From NCBI RefSeq assembly GCF_028736215.1, contig NZ_CP117883.1, forward strand, positions 3,720,001-3,784,000: a stretch of 64,000 nt of DNA, written 5' to 3'. The stretch's first letter is position 1, and each line of letters begins with the position of its first letter. The notes beneath the pieces were generated by a model, which searched no databases, was not told where the DNA came from, and saw nothing but the letters and a program-made list of their open reading frames with translations. A program made the translations under genes and the position numbers. Source of the DNA: Mucilaginibacter sp. KACC 22773 (GTDB lineage Bacteria; Bacteroidota; Bacteroidia; Sphingobacteriales; Sphingobacteriaceae). Positions 25,582-34,432 of the stretch are shown here, one piece after another.

Positions 25582-25660
25582 GAAACACCCTGGTACGGGG
25601 TGAAACACCCTGAAACACCCTGGTACGGGGTGAAACACCCTGAGACACCCTGGTACGGGT
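25582..25660. repeat. Tandem repeat, 30-bp period (GAAACACCCTGGTACGGGGT plus GAAACACCCT)
   Basis: About 2.6 copies of a 30-bp unit, each holding the small palindrome ACCCTGGTACGGGGT. It lies in the 346-bp spacer between the Spy-like gene and ligD. A minus-strand frame crosses it but is repetitive and unlike a protein. The flanks hold a short run of AATGAACTAATGAACC units near 25702-25730. Confidence 0.8.
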
Positions 25661-25783
25661 GACACACCTGTTCCGCTCCTGTGTTGGCACCAACCGAAAT
25701 GCCAATGAACTAATGAACCAATGAACTAACCTAAAACCTTCTTCTCACTCATGATGTTATCCTAATAATCAAACATCAGCACC

Positions 25784-28498
25784 ATGAGCCTGGAAACATA
25801 TGCCAAAAAGCGCGACTTTACCAAAACAGCCGAACCAAAAGCCGGTAAAAGCAAGGATAAAAACAGCCTGACTTTTGTGATACAAAAGCACGATGCTTCA
25901 CGGCTGCATTACGATTTCAGGCTGGAGATGGGTGGCGTGCTCAAAAGCTGGGCGGTGCCCAAAGGGCCGTCAACCGATCCAAAAACCAAAAGGCTGGCTA
26001 TGATGGTGGAGGATCATCCTTATGATTACCGCAACTTTGAGGGCATCATCCCCGAAGGCGAATATGGTGGAGGTACTGTGATTGTTTGGGACGAAGGCAC
26101 ATATGAACCCATCGAAAAAATTAAAGGCAAAAAAGAGCAGGAAAAGCAGCTGTTAAAAGAACTTAAATCCGGATCATTAAAAATAAAGCTCCATGGCAAA
26201 AAACTACAGGGCGAGTTTGCCCTGGTAAAAACCCATGGCATGGGCGATAATGCCTGGCTGCTGATAAAGCACGATGACGATTTTGCAACAAAAAAAGATA
26301 TTACTAAAGAGGACAAGTCGGTAATATCGGGCAAAACCATCGAGGCCATGGAAAAAACCGGTGAAAAGGTTTGGCAGAACGGGCATGAAGAAAATATTGA
26401 AAAGCCGAAGAAGGGCGCATCAATAAAAAAAGTGATTGAAGCAACCGAGCCCAAAGAAAGCGTGGCTGAACAGGAAGATATTGACATTACCGCGATATTA
26501 AAAAAAGCCCCCAAAGCTAAAATGCCAACCGGGATAAAACCTATGCTGGCCACTTTGGTTGATGAACCTTTTGACGACCCTGATTGGGTTTACGAGGTAA
26601 AATGGGATGGTTACCGCGCACTTGCTTTCGTGAACCAGGGAGAGGTGGAGCTATTATCCCGCAACAATAAAACGTTTAACCAAAAGTTTTACCCTATCTA
26701 CAAACTGCTACAGGGTTGGAAGATTAACGCCGTGTTGGATGGCGAGATCCTGGTTTTGAATGATAAAGGCATCTCCAACTTCGGCAACCTGCAAAACTGG
26801 CGCAGCGAAGCCGATGGCGAACTGGTTTATTATGTTTTTGATATTTTATGGTACGATGGCAAAAACCTGGTGAATTTGCCTTTATCGCAACGGCAAGCCA
26901 TACTCAAACAGGTTTTACCAACCAACGATGACCGCGTGCGCACCAGTAAAGTGTTTGACGCCAGCGGCATTGATTTTTTTAAGGCGGCCGAGCGGATGGG
27001 CTTAGAAGGCATTATCGCAAAAAAAGCCAATAGCACCTACGCTTCAGATACGCGCTCAAAGGAATGGCTGAAGATTAAAGTACACAAACGGCAGGAAGTA
27101 GTAATAGCCGGCTTTACCAAAAACGAGGATACGTCTAAACAGTTCAGTTCATTGCTGCTGGGTGTTTATGAAGATAAAAACCTGCAATATGTAGGTAAAG
27201 TGGGAACAGGTTTTTCGGATAAAGTACAAAAGGAAATGATGGTACAATTTAAGCCTTTAATAACTGACAAAAGTCCTTTTGATACTATTCCCGACGTAAA
27301 CAAGCCATCGCGTTTCAGGCCAAATCCACCCAAAGCCAAGGCAACCTGGCTAAAGCCCCAACTGGTTTGCGAAGTAGCTTTTAGCGAAGTTACCAGCGAC
27401 GGCGTGTTCCGTCACCCGTCATTCCAGGGTATGCGCGTTGATAAAAAGGCAACAGATGTAGTGCGTGAGGTTGCAGAACATACTGAGACAGCGATTGAAC
27501 AAGCGAAAAAAAAACATGAAGATAGCCATGCATCGGCCATACAACCTCCAAAAGAGAAAGGAAGAAAAACCTTGCTAAACCCAACCGACGAAACCCAGGT
27601 GCGCAAAATTTGCGGCCATGATTTGAAGTTTACCCACCTGAGTAAAATTTACTGGCCCGAGGATAAGGTAACCAAGCGAGATATGTTTAACTACTATTAC
27701 CAGGTAGCCGAGTACATTTTGCCTTACCTGAAAGATCGCCCCATGTCGCTTAACCGGTTTCCCGGCGGTATTCACGGCCCAAGTTTTTACCAAAAAGATG
27801 TAAAAGGCAAAGCGCCCGATTGGGTAAAAACATTTCCGTATACCAACGGTGAAGGCGAACACAAAGAATATTTGGTGGGCACCGATGAGGCAAGTCTATT
27901 ATGGATGGCATCATTAGGCTGCATCGAGATGAACCCCTGGTTCAGTCGTATCCAATCGCCGGATAACCCGGACTATTGCGTGATAGACCTTGACCCCGAC
28001 AAAAACACGTTCGACCAGGTAATCGCCGCAGCGCTGGAGGTAAAAAAAACATTGGATGCCATTGATGTTCCCTCCTACTGCAAAACTTCCGGCTCAACCG
28101 GCATGCATATATATATCCCAACCGATGCCAGGTATAGTTATGATCAAACCCAGCTGTTTGCACGTATTATAGTAAACATTGTTCACAAACAAATTCCCGA
28201 TTACACTACCGTGGAACGGATGGTGGCAAAGCGTGATGGAAAAATGTACCTTGACTTTTTACAAAACCGCCCCGGCGCTACCATAGCCGGGCCCTACTCG
28301 CTCCGCCCCAAAATTGGCGCCACCGTATCTATGCCCCTTCACTGGGATGAAGTAAAACCTGGCCTTACTATGAAACATTTTACCATATTCAATTCAATAG
28401 ACAGGCTGAAGGTTGAAGGCGATTTATTTAAGGGAGTATTGGGCAAGGCGATTGACTTGGAGAAGACAATGGAAAAAGCGAAATCAGTTTTCGGTTAG
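25784..28498 (+). CDS. ligD: Multifunctional DNA ligase D (phosphoesterase, ligase, polymerase)
   Basis: A 904-residue ATP-dependent LigD of bacterial non-homologous end joining. Domain order is phosphoesterase, ligase, polymerase. The phosphoesterase (about 1-190) shows HDASRLHYDFRLEM and EGEYGGGTVIVWDEG. The ligase (about 250-560) has EVKWDGYRA, with Lys273 as the AMP-accepting residue, and LEGIIAKK. The polymerase/primase (about 610-900) has VIDLDPD with the catalytic Asp pair and TSGSTGMHIYIP. A Lys-rich linker separates the first two domains. No ku gene, its usual partner, lies in the window. A GTCATTG heptamer array starts three bases after the stop. Confidence 0.96.
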   Translation: MSLETYAKKRDFTKTAEPKAGKSKDKNSLTFVIQKHDASRLHYDFRLEMGGVLKSWAVPKGPSTDPKTKRLAMMVEDHPYDYRNFEGIIPEGEYGGGTVIVWDEGTYEPIEKIKGKKEQEKQLLKELKSGSLKIKLHGKKLQGEFALVKTHGMGDNAWLLIKHDDDFATKKDITKEDKSVISGKTIEAMEKTGEKVWQNGHEENIEKPKKGASIKKVIEATEPKESVAEQEDIDITAILKKAPKAKMPTGIKPMLATLVDEPFDDPDWVYEVKWDGYRALAFVNQGEVELLSRNNKTFNQKFYPIYKLLQGWKINAVLDGEILVLNDKGISNFGNLQNWRSEADGELVYYVFDILWYDGKNLVNLPLSQRQAILKQVLPTNDDRVRTSKVFDASGIDFFKAAERMGLEGIIAKKANSTYASDTRSKEWLKIKVHKRQEVVIAGFTKNEDTSKQFSSLLLGVYEDKNLQYVGKVGTGFSDKVQKEMMVQFKPLITDKSPFDTIPDVNKPSRFRPNPPKAKATWLKPQLVCEVAFSEVTSDGVFRHPSFQGMRVDKKATDVVREVAEHTETAIEQAKKKHEDSHASAIQPPKEKGRKTLLNPTDETQVRKICGHDLKFTHLSKIYWPEDKVTKRDMFNYYYQVAEYILPYLKDRPMSLNRFPGGIHGPSFYQKDVKGKAPDWVKTFPYTNGEGEHKEYLVGTDEASLLWMASLGCIEMNPWFSRIQSPDNPDYCVIDLDPDKNTFDQVIAAALEVKKTLDAIDVPSYCKTSGSTGMHIYIPTDARYSYDQTQLFARIIVNIVHKQIPDYTTVERMVAKRDGKMYLDFLQNRPGATIAGPYSLRPKIGATVSMPLHWDEVKPGLTMKHFTIFNSIDRLKVEGDLFKGVLGKAIDLEKTMEKAKSVFG

Positions 28499-28500
28499 CA

Positions 28501-28568
28501 GTCATTGGTCATTGGTCATTGGTCATTGGTCATTGGTCATTGGTCATTGGTCATTGGTCATTGGTCAT
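28501..28568. repeat. GTCATTG heptamer array
   Basis: About 9.7 perfect tandem copies of GTCATTG immediately after ligD. The same heptamer array follows thyA at 62331-62367. There are no spacers, so it is not a CRISPR. Confidence 0.95.
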
Positions 28569-28655
28569 TTAAGGGCAAGTTTGATTGGGCTAACGATTGT
28601 TTTAATTTTTCTAATAAATCTACCCCTGATATCTTTTCTTTTCGAGGTGCGTAGG

Positions 28656-28732
28656 CCTGTCACCCTGAGCCTGTCGAAGGGTCGCGCGGAGAGGCCTTTA
28701 CCCGCTATGGTTCGACAAGCTCACCATGACAG
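28656..28732. repeat. Palindromic repeat, CACCCTGAGCCTGTCGAAGG family
   Basis: CCTGTCACCCTGAGCCTGTC at 28656 pairs imperfectly with GGTTCGACAAGCTCACCATG near 28709. This core is a widespread intergenic repeat. It lies between convergent ligD and the histidine kinase gene. Confidence 0.75.
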
Positions 28733-28784
28733 CCCTTTTTTACGATGTCATTCCCCCTTCAGAGTTTCGCGAAATTTTACGACT

Positions 28785-28864
28785 ACCAATGACTAATGAC
28801 AGCGCAGCGAAATGACCAAGGACAAGCGCAGCGACAATGCCCAATGACAGCGAAGCGAAATGAA
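28785..28864. repeat. Inverted, degenerate CAATGAC units
   Basis: CCAATGACTAATGACAGCGC and two further CAATGAC-containing units. They are the complement of the GTCATTG array at 28501, and the two flank the 28656-28732 palindrome in opposite orientations. Confidence 0.65.
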
Positions 28865-30199
28865 CTAACTAACCGGCAATTTCACTACAAAAACAGAGCC
28901 TTTGCCTTCTGTACTTTCCACGTGGATAGTACCCTTATGGCTTTCAACTATCTGGCGTACAATACTGAGCCCCAAACCTGTTGATTTTTCGCCACGCACG
29001 CCGGTGCGGCCGGCCTTGGTAAAGCGGTTGAATATTTCGGGCAGCATAGCCTCAGGAATCCCCATGCCATAATCCTGAACCTCAATAATCACATCCTTAT
29101 TAACCTGGCTTAACCGCACGTCAACACGGCTGTTATCCTTTGAAAATTTCACGGCATTACTCACCAGGTTGTCAATCACGCGGGAAAACCTTTCTTTATT
29201 AATCAGTGCATAAGCGGGGTTTACACTGCTGATAAAAATAACATCAACGTTCAGTCTGCCCTGGGTCCGCCAGGAATCTACGGCGGTTTTAAGCAACTGA
29301 TTTAATTCTGTTCTTTCGGTTTCAATAGGTCTCCCGTTTTCATTGCGGGCGGCATCCAGCAGGTCGTCAATGATCGACCGGGCTTTGGCGCACGACTCCT
29401 TAATCATATTTAAATTATCCTGCGTATCCTCGGTCACCTCATCAAGTTCCATCATCATCGCTATCGATTCAACCGAGGCAATAGGGTTGCGCAAATCATG
29501 AGCTACCATACCCAGCACCTGGTTTTTAAATACATTGGCCCCTTCTATCAGTTCATTTTTTTCACTTATTTGTAAAACCTGCTGGTAACTATTGGCTTTG
29601 TAAGTAAAAAAGTACCGGGAGGTTAAATAAAAAGCAGACAACAACACCACTGAAATTAACTGATTATAAACCATTTGCGTGGGCGATGTTTGGCTATAAA
29701 GCAACAAAGCAGTAAAAAACAACTCTACGCCTATAATAAGGATAATCGATTCGTAATACTCAAATACTACGGTCGCGCTTATGAGGCATAAAGCTATCAG
29801 GTAAAGTGTAAGCGAATTGCTTGGATCGGACGTGGCTATAAAGCTGGAATACATGCCACAGGTAATAATGTACAACGAAAATAAAAATACCGTAAACGCC
29901 ATAAGCTGGGTGCTTTTTTTTTGCCTTTTATATTCCAGTATCAGCAGGTTGGCAGCTATCAGGAAAAACGGGGTTATTATCAGGAACACCCAGTTGCTTG
30001 TGTTAAATTCGGGAAAGTTTTGCGCTTTGGTAAGGCTTGCCGGGAAAACAACATACAGCACCCTTATAATGATATTCAACAATAAAAATATGATACTGGC
30101 TGCCCGTACAGCAATCAAATTCTGGTACGTGTAAAAATCTTTGTACAATGATCTGTACTTAACAGGCAGGCTATTGAAAAAAAAGCGCGTATTCAACAT
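28865..30199 (-). CDS. Membrane-bound sensor histidine kinase (orphan)
   Basis: A 444-residue sensor kinase. Six predicted membrane helices fill about residues 28-205 with only short loops, so the sensor is probably intramembrane rather than periplasmic. A HisKA domain follows with phosphoacceptor His234 in VAHDLRNPIASVES. The ATPase domain has NAVKFS, DYGMGIPE and STGLGLSIV, the N, G1 and G2 boxes. No response regulator is adjacent. It converges on ligD. The signal is unknown. Confidence 0.93.
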   Translation of the reverse strand: MLNTRFFFNSLPVKYRSLYKDFYTYQNLIAVRAASIIFLLLNIIIRVLYVVFPASLTKAQNFPEFNTSNWVFLIITPFFLIAANLLILEYKRQKKSTQLMAFTVFLFSLYIITCGMYSSFIATSDPSNSLTLYLIALCLISATVVFEYYESIILIIGVELFFTALLLYSQTSPTQMVYNQLISVVLLSAFYLTSRYFFTYKANSYQQVLQISEKNELIEGANVFKNQVLGMVAHDLRNPIASVESIAMMMELDEVTEDTQDNLNMIKESCAKARSIIDDLLDAARNENGRPIETERTELNQLLKTAVDSWRTQGRLNVDVIFISSVNPAYALINKERFSRVIDNLVSNAVKFSKDNSRVDVRLSQVNKDVIIEVQDYGMGIPEAMLPEIFNRFTKAGRTGVRGEKSTGLGLSIVRQIVESHKGTIHVESTEGKGSVFVVKLPVS

Positions 30200-30356
30200 G
30201 AGTTGATATTTACCAAACGGATAAAAGTATTAAAAATGTTACAATTATTATAGGCCGCGACAAAATGACGCTTAATCTTTTTTTTACGTGACTTTTTATC
30301 ATGTTTGGCCAACTGGCAAGGGATTTGACTAATACAACTCATAACACTAAATCACT

Positions 30357-32972
30357 ATGAATTTTAACAACTTTACAATAAAAGCACAGGAGGCTGTACA
30401 AAAAGCCTCTGAAATTGCTACCGGTAATCAGCAGCAGGCAATTGAGCCGGCGCACCTGTTAAAAGGTTTACTGCTGGTTGATGAAAATGTTATTTCCTAT
30501 TTACTAAAAAAGCTTAATGTTAACCTTAACCGCCTGAACGAGGTACTGGATACCCAGATAACATCGTTCCCGAAGGTTAGCGGCAGCAACGTTTACTTAT
30601 CATCAGATAGTAACTCGGCCCTGCAAAAAGCGCAAGGATACTTAAAAGAATTTAAAGATGAGTTTGTATCGGTTGAGCATATCCTGTTGGGTTTGCTGGC
30701 AGCCGGTGGCAAAGTAAGCGGCGCGCTTAAAGATTTTGGTGTAAACGAAAAAGACCTTAAAAAAGCCATTATAGCTTTACGCGGCGACAGCAAGGTAACC
30801 GACCAAAATGCCGAAGCAACCTACAATGCCCTAAATAAATATGCCCGTAACTTGAACGAGTATGCCGAAAGCGGCAAGCTTGACCCTGTTATTGGCCGCG
30901 ACGACGAGATTAGGCGTGTTATCCAAATCCTATCCCGCCGTACCAAAAACAACCCGATATTGGTTGGCGAGCCGGGTGTTGGTAAAACTGCCATTGCCGA
31001 AGGTATTGCTTTCAGGATAATCAAAGGCGATGTACCCGAAAGCCTGAAAACAAAAACAGTTTACTCGTTAGATATGGGCGCATTAATTGCAGGCGCCAAA
31101 TATAAGGGTGAGTTTGAAGAACGCTTAAAAGCCGTTATAAAAGAAGTTACGCAAAGCGATGGCGAGATCATTTTATTTATAGATGAGATACATACGCTGG
31201 TTGGCGCAGGTGGTGGCGAAGGCGCTATGGATGCTGCCAATATTTTAAAACCGGCCCTGGCCCGTGGCGAACTGAGATCAATAGGTGCAACAACACTTAA
31301 CGAGTACCAAAAATATTTAGAAAAAGATAAAGCGCTTGAACGCCGTTTTCAGAAGGTAATGGTTGAAGAACCGGATGCCGCAGATGCCATATCGATATTA
31401 CGTGGTTTAAAAGAACGTTACGAAACTCATCATAAGGTGCGGATTAAAGACGAAGCCATTATTGCCGCGGTAGAAATGTCGCAGCGGTACATAGCCGATA
31501 GGTTTTTACCTGATAAAGCTATCGATTTGATGGATGAAGCCGCGTCAAAACTGCGCCTGGAAATGGATTCGGTACCCGAAGTGGTTGACGAGCTGGAACG
31601 CCGCATTATGCAGCTGGAAATTGAGCGAGAGGCTATTAAACGCGAACGTGACGACCGTAAGGTAACCGACCTGAGCGAGGAAATTGCCAACCTGTCGGCC
31701 GAGCGCGATTCGCTCCGCGCCAAATGGCAGGGAGAAAAAGATTTGGTCGACGGCATAAATACCAAGGTTGAACTGATTGAAAATTATAAACTGGAAGCCG
31801 AACAGGCCGAACGTGCCGGCGATTACGGTAAAGTAGCCGAATTACGCTACGGTACCATTGTACAGGCCCAGGCCGAGGTTGAAAAACTGAAAGCCGCCCT
31901 TTTGGAAAACCAAAGCGATAGCCGCATGCTTAAAGAGGAAGTTACCGCCGATGATATTGCCGGCGTGGTAGCCCGCTGGACAGGCATCCCGGTGAGTAAA
32001 ATGATACAAAGCGAAAGAGAAAAACTGTTAAACCTGGAAGGCGAGCTGCACAAGCGTGTTGCCGGGCAGGAGGAAGCAATAGAGGCGATAAGTGATGCTA
32101 TACGCCGCAGCCGCGCCGGTTTACAGGATAAGCGCAAACCAATAGGGTCATTCATATTTTTAGGCACAACAGGTGTGGGTAAAACCGAACTGGCCAAAGC
32201 CCTGGCCGAATACCTGTTTAATGACGAAGGCGCCCTGGTGCGCATAGATATGAGCGAATACCAGGAACGCCATGCTGTTTCAAGGCTTATAGGAGCGCCT
32301 CCGGGCTATGTAGGTTATGATGAAGGCGGCCAGTTAACCGAAGCCGTGCGCCGCAAACCATATAGCGTGGTACTATTAGATGAGATTGAAAAAGCGCACC
32401 CGGATGTATTTAACATTTTGCTGCAGGTATTGGACGATGGCCGCTTAACAGATAATAAAGGCCGGGTGGTAAACTTTAAAAATACCATCATCATCATGAC
32501 CAGCAATATTGGCTCAAACATCATCCAGGAAAACTTCCAGGCTTTGGAAGATAGTAACCGCGATGAGCTGATAGCCAAAACCAAAAATGAGCTGTTTAAC
32601 CTGTTAAGGGCAACCATCCGCCCCGAGTTTTTGAACAGGATAGATGAGATCATTATGTTTACACCGCTAAGCCGCAACGAGATACAGGACATTGTAAAAC
32701 TACAGTTTGCCCAGGTACAACACACCCTGGCCGAAATGGGCATCACGATGGAAGCAAGCGAAGAAGCATTGGACTGGCTGGCCCAGTTAGGTTACGATCC
32801 GCAATTTGGTGCCCGTCCGTTAAAACGTGTCATCCAGAAAAAGATCCTGAACGAACTATCCAAACAGATCCTGGCCGGCAAAGTAGATAAAGACAGCACC
32901 ATTAAGGTGGATATGTTTGACAACAACTTTGTATTTTTAAATACGCCTAAAGTTGGTGAAGTAGTTGATTGA
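30357..32972 (+). CDS. clpB: ATP-dependent disaggregase ClpB
   Basis: An 871-residue Hsp100 disaggregase that works with DnaK to resolubilise aggregated protein. The N-terminal Clp repeat domain spans about 1-145. The first AAA+ module has Walker A GEPGVGKT (204-211) and Walker B LFIDEIH. A long coiled-coil middle domain lies at about 400-530 (LERRIMQLEIEREAIKRERD). The second AAA+ module has GTTGVGKT (603-610) and GAPPGYVGY. A coiled-coil middle domain identifies ClpB rather than ClpA or ClpC. It is monocistronic with a terminator. Confidence 0.97.
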   Translation: MNFNNFTIKAQEAVQKASEIATGNQQQAIEPAHLLKGLLLVDENVISYLLKKLNVNLNRLNEVLDTQITSFPKVSGSNVYLSSDSNSALQKAQGYLKEFKDEFVSVEHILLGLLAAGGKVSGALKDFGVNEKDLKKAIIALRGDSKVTDQNAEATYNALNKYARNLNEYAESGKLDPVIGRDDEIRRVIQILSRRTKNNPILVGEPGVGKTAIAEGIAFRIIKGDVPESLKTKTVYSLDMGALIAGAKYKGEFEERLKAVIKEVTQSDGEIILFIDEIHTLVGAGGGEGAMDAANILKPALARGELRSIGATTLNEYQKYLEKDKALERRFQKVMVEEPDAADAISILRGLKERYETHHKVRIKDEAIIAAVEMSQRYIADRFLPDKAIDLMDEAASKLRLEMDSVPEVVDELERRIMQLEIEREAIKRERDDRKVTDLSEEIANLSAERDSLRAKWQGEKDLVDGINTKVELIENYKLEAEQAERAGDYGKVAELRYGTIVQAQAEVEKLKAALLENQSDSRMLKEEVTADDIAGVVARWTGIPVSKMIQSEREKLLNLEGELHKRVAGQEEAIEAISDAIRRSRAGLQDKRKPIGSFIFLGTTGVGKTELAKALAEYLFNDEGALVRIDMSEYQERHAVSRLIGAPPGYVGYDEGGQLTEAVRRKPYSVVLLDEIEKAHPDVFNILLQVLDDGRLTDNKGRVVNFKNTIIIMTSNIGSNIIQENFQALEDSNRDELIAKTKNELFNLLRATIRPEFLNRIDEIIMFTPLSRNEIQDIVKLQFAQVQHTLAEMGITMEASEEALDWLAQLGYDPQFGARPLKRVIQKKILNELSKQILAGKVDKDSTIKVDMFDNNFVFLNTPKVGEVVD

Positions 32973-33010
32973 GTGAGTGGTTGATTGAGTTGATCCAATC
33001 CATTATATTA

Positions 33011-33047
33011 AAAATAGCCCTCCGGTTTTCGGGTGGCTATTTTTTTA
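33011..33047 (+). terminator. clpB terminator
   Basis: Stem AAAATAGCC/GGCTATTTT with an inner CCGG/TCGGG pairing and a T run, 38 bp after the clpB stop. Confidence 0.88.
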
Positions 33048-33373
33048 GTTGGTATTCGCTAACTGATACCGACTAAAAAATCTTGATACTTGATACTCAC
33101 CACTTGATACTAATCCTGCCGTTGCTTGCGGCCCGGGCTTTTTGTTCATACGCCTACAGGCATTACGCTCGTTGGCCGGTATCCACGCCAATCTCTAACG
33201 CAATTTTGTCAGAATCAGAATTTACAGAATTCAAGAATTTTCAGAATTGCCTGCCTTGTTCGCCAATTTATCTGAATCAGAATTGCTAAACAGACTCATC
33301 AAATTTCAGGATTTTGATTAACTTGATGACTATTTTACTCACAACTCACAACTCACAACTCACAACTCACAAC
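33048..33373. repeat. Intergenic repeats after clpB
   Basis: No credible gene. A GC-rich patch (about 33118-33200, with CCCGGGC) differs in composition from its surroundings and may be a remnant. Then come CAGAATCAGAATTTACAGAATTC-type inverted units (33205-33300). At 33342-33380 there is a CAACTCA tandem array, whose edge supplies the stop codon of the small minus-strand gene. Confidence 0.5.
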
Positions 33374-33556
33374 TCACAACTTCTCCTCATCCTCCTTTTT
33401 CTCGTCAACCATTTCAATCAGGGTTTTGTTATCATTAAAACGTTCTTCGTTTTTGGCAAGTACGGGGGCTGCACCGGCAATTGAAATACCGGTTACAGCC
33501 AATAATAAAAACAGGCCCAGGCAAACAAGCCTGAGTAGCTTTTTTAGCTTTTTCAT
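33374..33556 (-). CDS. Small membrane or secreted peptide, 60 aa
   Basis: Starts MKKLKKLLRLVCLGLFLLLA: a strongly basic N-terminus followed by a roughly 22-residue hydrophobic helix. The C-terminal tail is acidic (MVDEKKEDEEKL). This single-span layout is typical of genuine small envelope proteins and unlikely in a chance frame. The last codon and stop run into the CAACTCA array, so the original C-terminus may have been altered. Function unknown. Confidence 0.55.
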   Translation of the reverse strand: MKKLKKLLRLVCLGLFLLLAVTGISIAGAAPVLAKNEERFNDNKTLIEMVDEKKEDEEKL

Positions 33557-33646
33557 GCATATAGCAATGTGCTCAACAAACGCCGAGGCATGTTAGGCGG
33601 GTAAGAAATTTTTACTTATTCCATTAAATGGATAAACGGGAAGGCA

Positions 33647-34042
33647 CTAAGCGATAGCGGGATATTCCTGATCGACGGGATATAAAAACGGGATAAATTG
33701 AAAATTGCTAATGCTTTTATGCTTTAAAAAAAGATGCATTAAATGCACATATCTACCGGCAATGAGTTTATTATGAACAGAAATCCGGGCGGCCGGGTTG
33801 TCTTTTACAGCTAAATGAACCGCTGTTCTGCTACAAAAAGCCAGGGAAGCCCTTTTGTAGCTTATGCCCCGCCGACCTGCAACATCTCTAACAGCCGGAG
33901 TCTCGCTATTTACCTGCCCTGTTGTCGGTCGGTTATTGTTTATATAACCCGAAATTGCAAAAAAACTCAACAACAAAGTAAATGCCAGCAAACCATGCCT
34001 GGCCTTATTTTTTATGCTGATTGAGATTTCGTGGTTAAACAT
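33647..34042 (-). CDS. Hypothetical protein with one membrane helix
   Basis: 131 residues from the ATG at 34042; a start at 34132 would add 30 residues without any signal-like character. A hydrophobic helix LLAFTLLLSFFAISGYI lies at about 17-33. It is followed by a soluble part rich in Arg, His and Lys. I do not recognise it. Possibly a degraded gene, since its C-terminal half has low complexity and no family motif. Confidence 0.4.
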   Translation of the reverse strand: MFNHEISISIKNKARHGLLAFTLLLSFFAISGYINNNRPTTGQVNSETPAVRDVAGRRGISYKRASLAFCSRTAVHLAVKDNPAARISVHNKLIAGRYVHLMHLFLKHKSISNFQFIPFLYPVDQEYPAIA

Positions 34043-34139
34043 GGATAAATATAGTAAATGATAACTTAAATGCGTGTCGGGCCAACTAAAAACAGGCAGG
34101 TTGTAATATCTGGCGAAATTCAAGATAAACAACCTGGTG

Positions 34140-34325
34140 TTAAGTCAACAGTACTAAGTCGTAAGTCTAAAGTTGAATTTTTTCTTTTTTTGCTTAGAAC
34201 TTAAGACTTTGGGCTAAAGACTATCCGTCAATTTATCGTTGACACGACACTCGTCCAACTTAATCAACCACTCACCCAATCAACCTAACCCAACTTAAGC
34301 AACCACTCACATAATTAACCACATT
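34140..34325. repeat. Two repeat families upstream of the lipoprotein gene
   Basis: 34140-34225 carries ACTAAGTCGTAAGTCTAAAG and its inverted partner CTTAAGACTTTGGGC. 34250-34325 carries AATCAACCACTCACCCAATC units of the GAGTTGGATTAGG family. The remaining spacer to 34432 is AT-rich with no clear promoter. Confidence 0.6.
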
Positions 34326-34432
34326 TAACAATAAGTTAATATATTAGCAATAGTTAATTACATAATAATCACCAAGTTTGACACACAGTTAATAAACATA
34401 TACTTATACATTAATCACCTAAAAAACACACT

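Noticed and set aside
25508..25705. 65-aa minus-strand frame
   Set aside because: Its centre is the translated 30-bp tandem repeat; no other coding sign.
28501..28568. CRISPR-like array
   Set aside because: Direct heptamers without spacers and no cas genes.
28413..28984. Plus-strand frames across the GTCATTG array and beyond
   Set aside because: They consist of translated repeats and the antisense of the histidine kinase gene.
33083..33289. 68-aa plus-strand frame
   Set aside because: Spans a composition patch and repeats between clpB and the next gene; no family resemblance.
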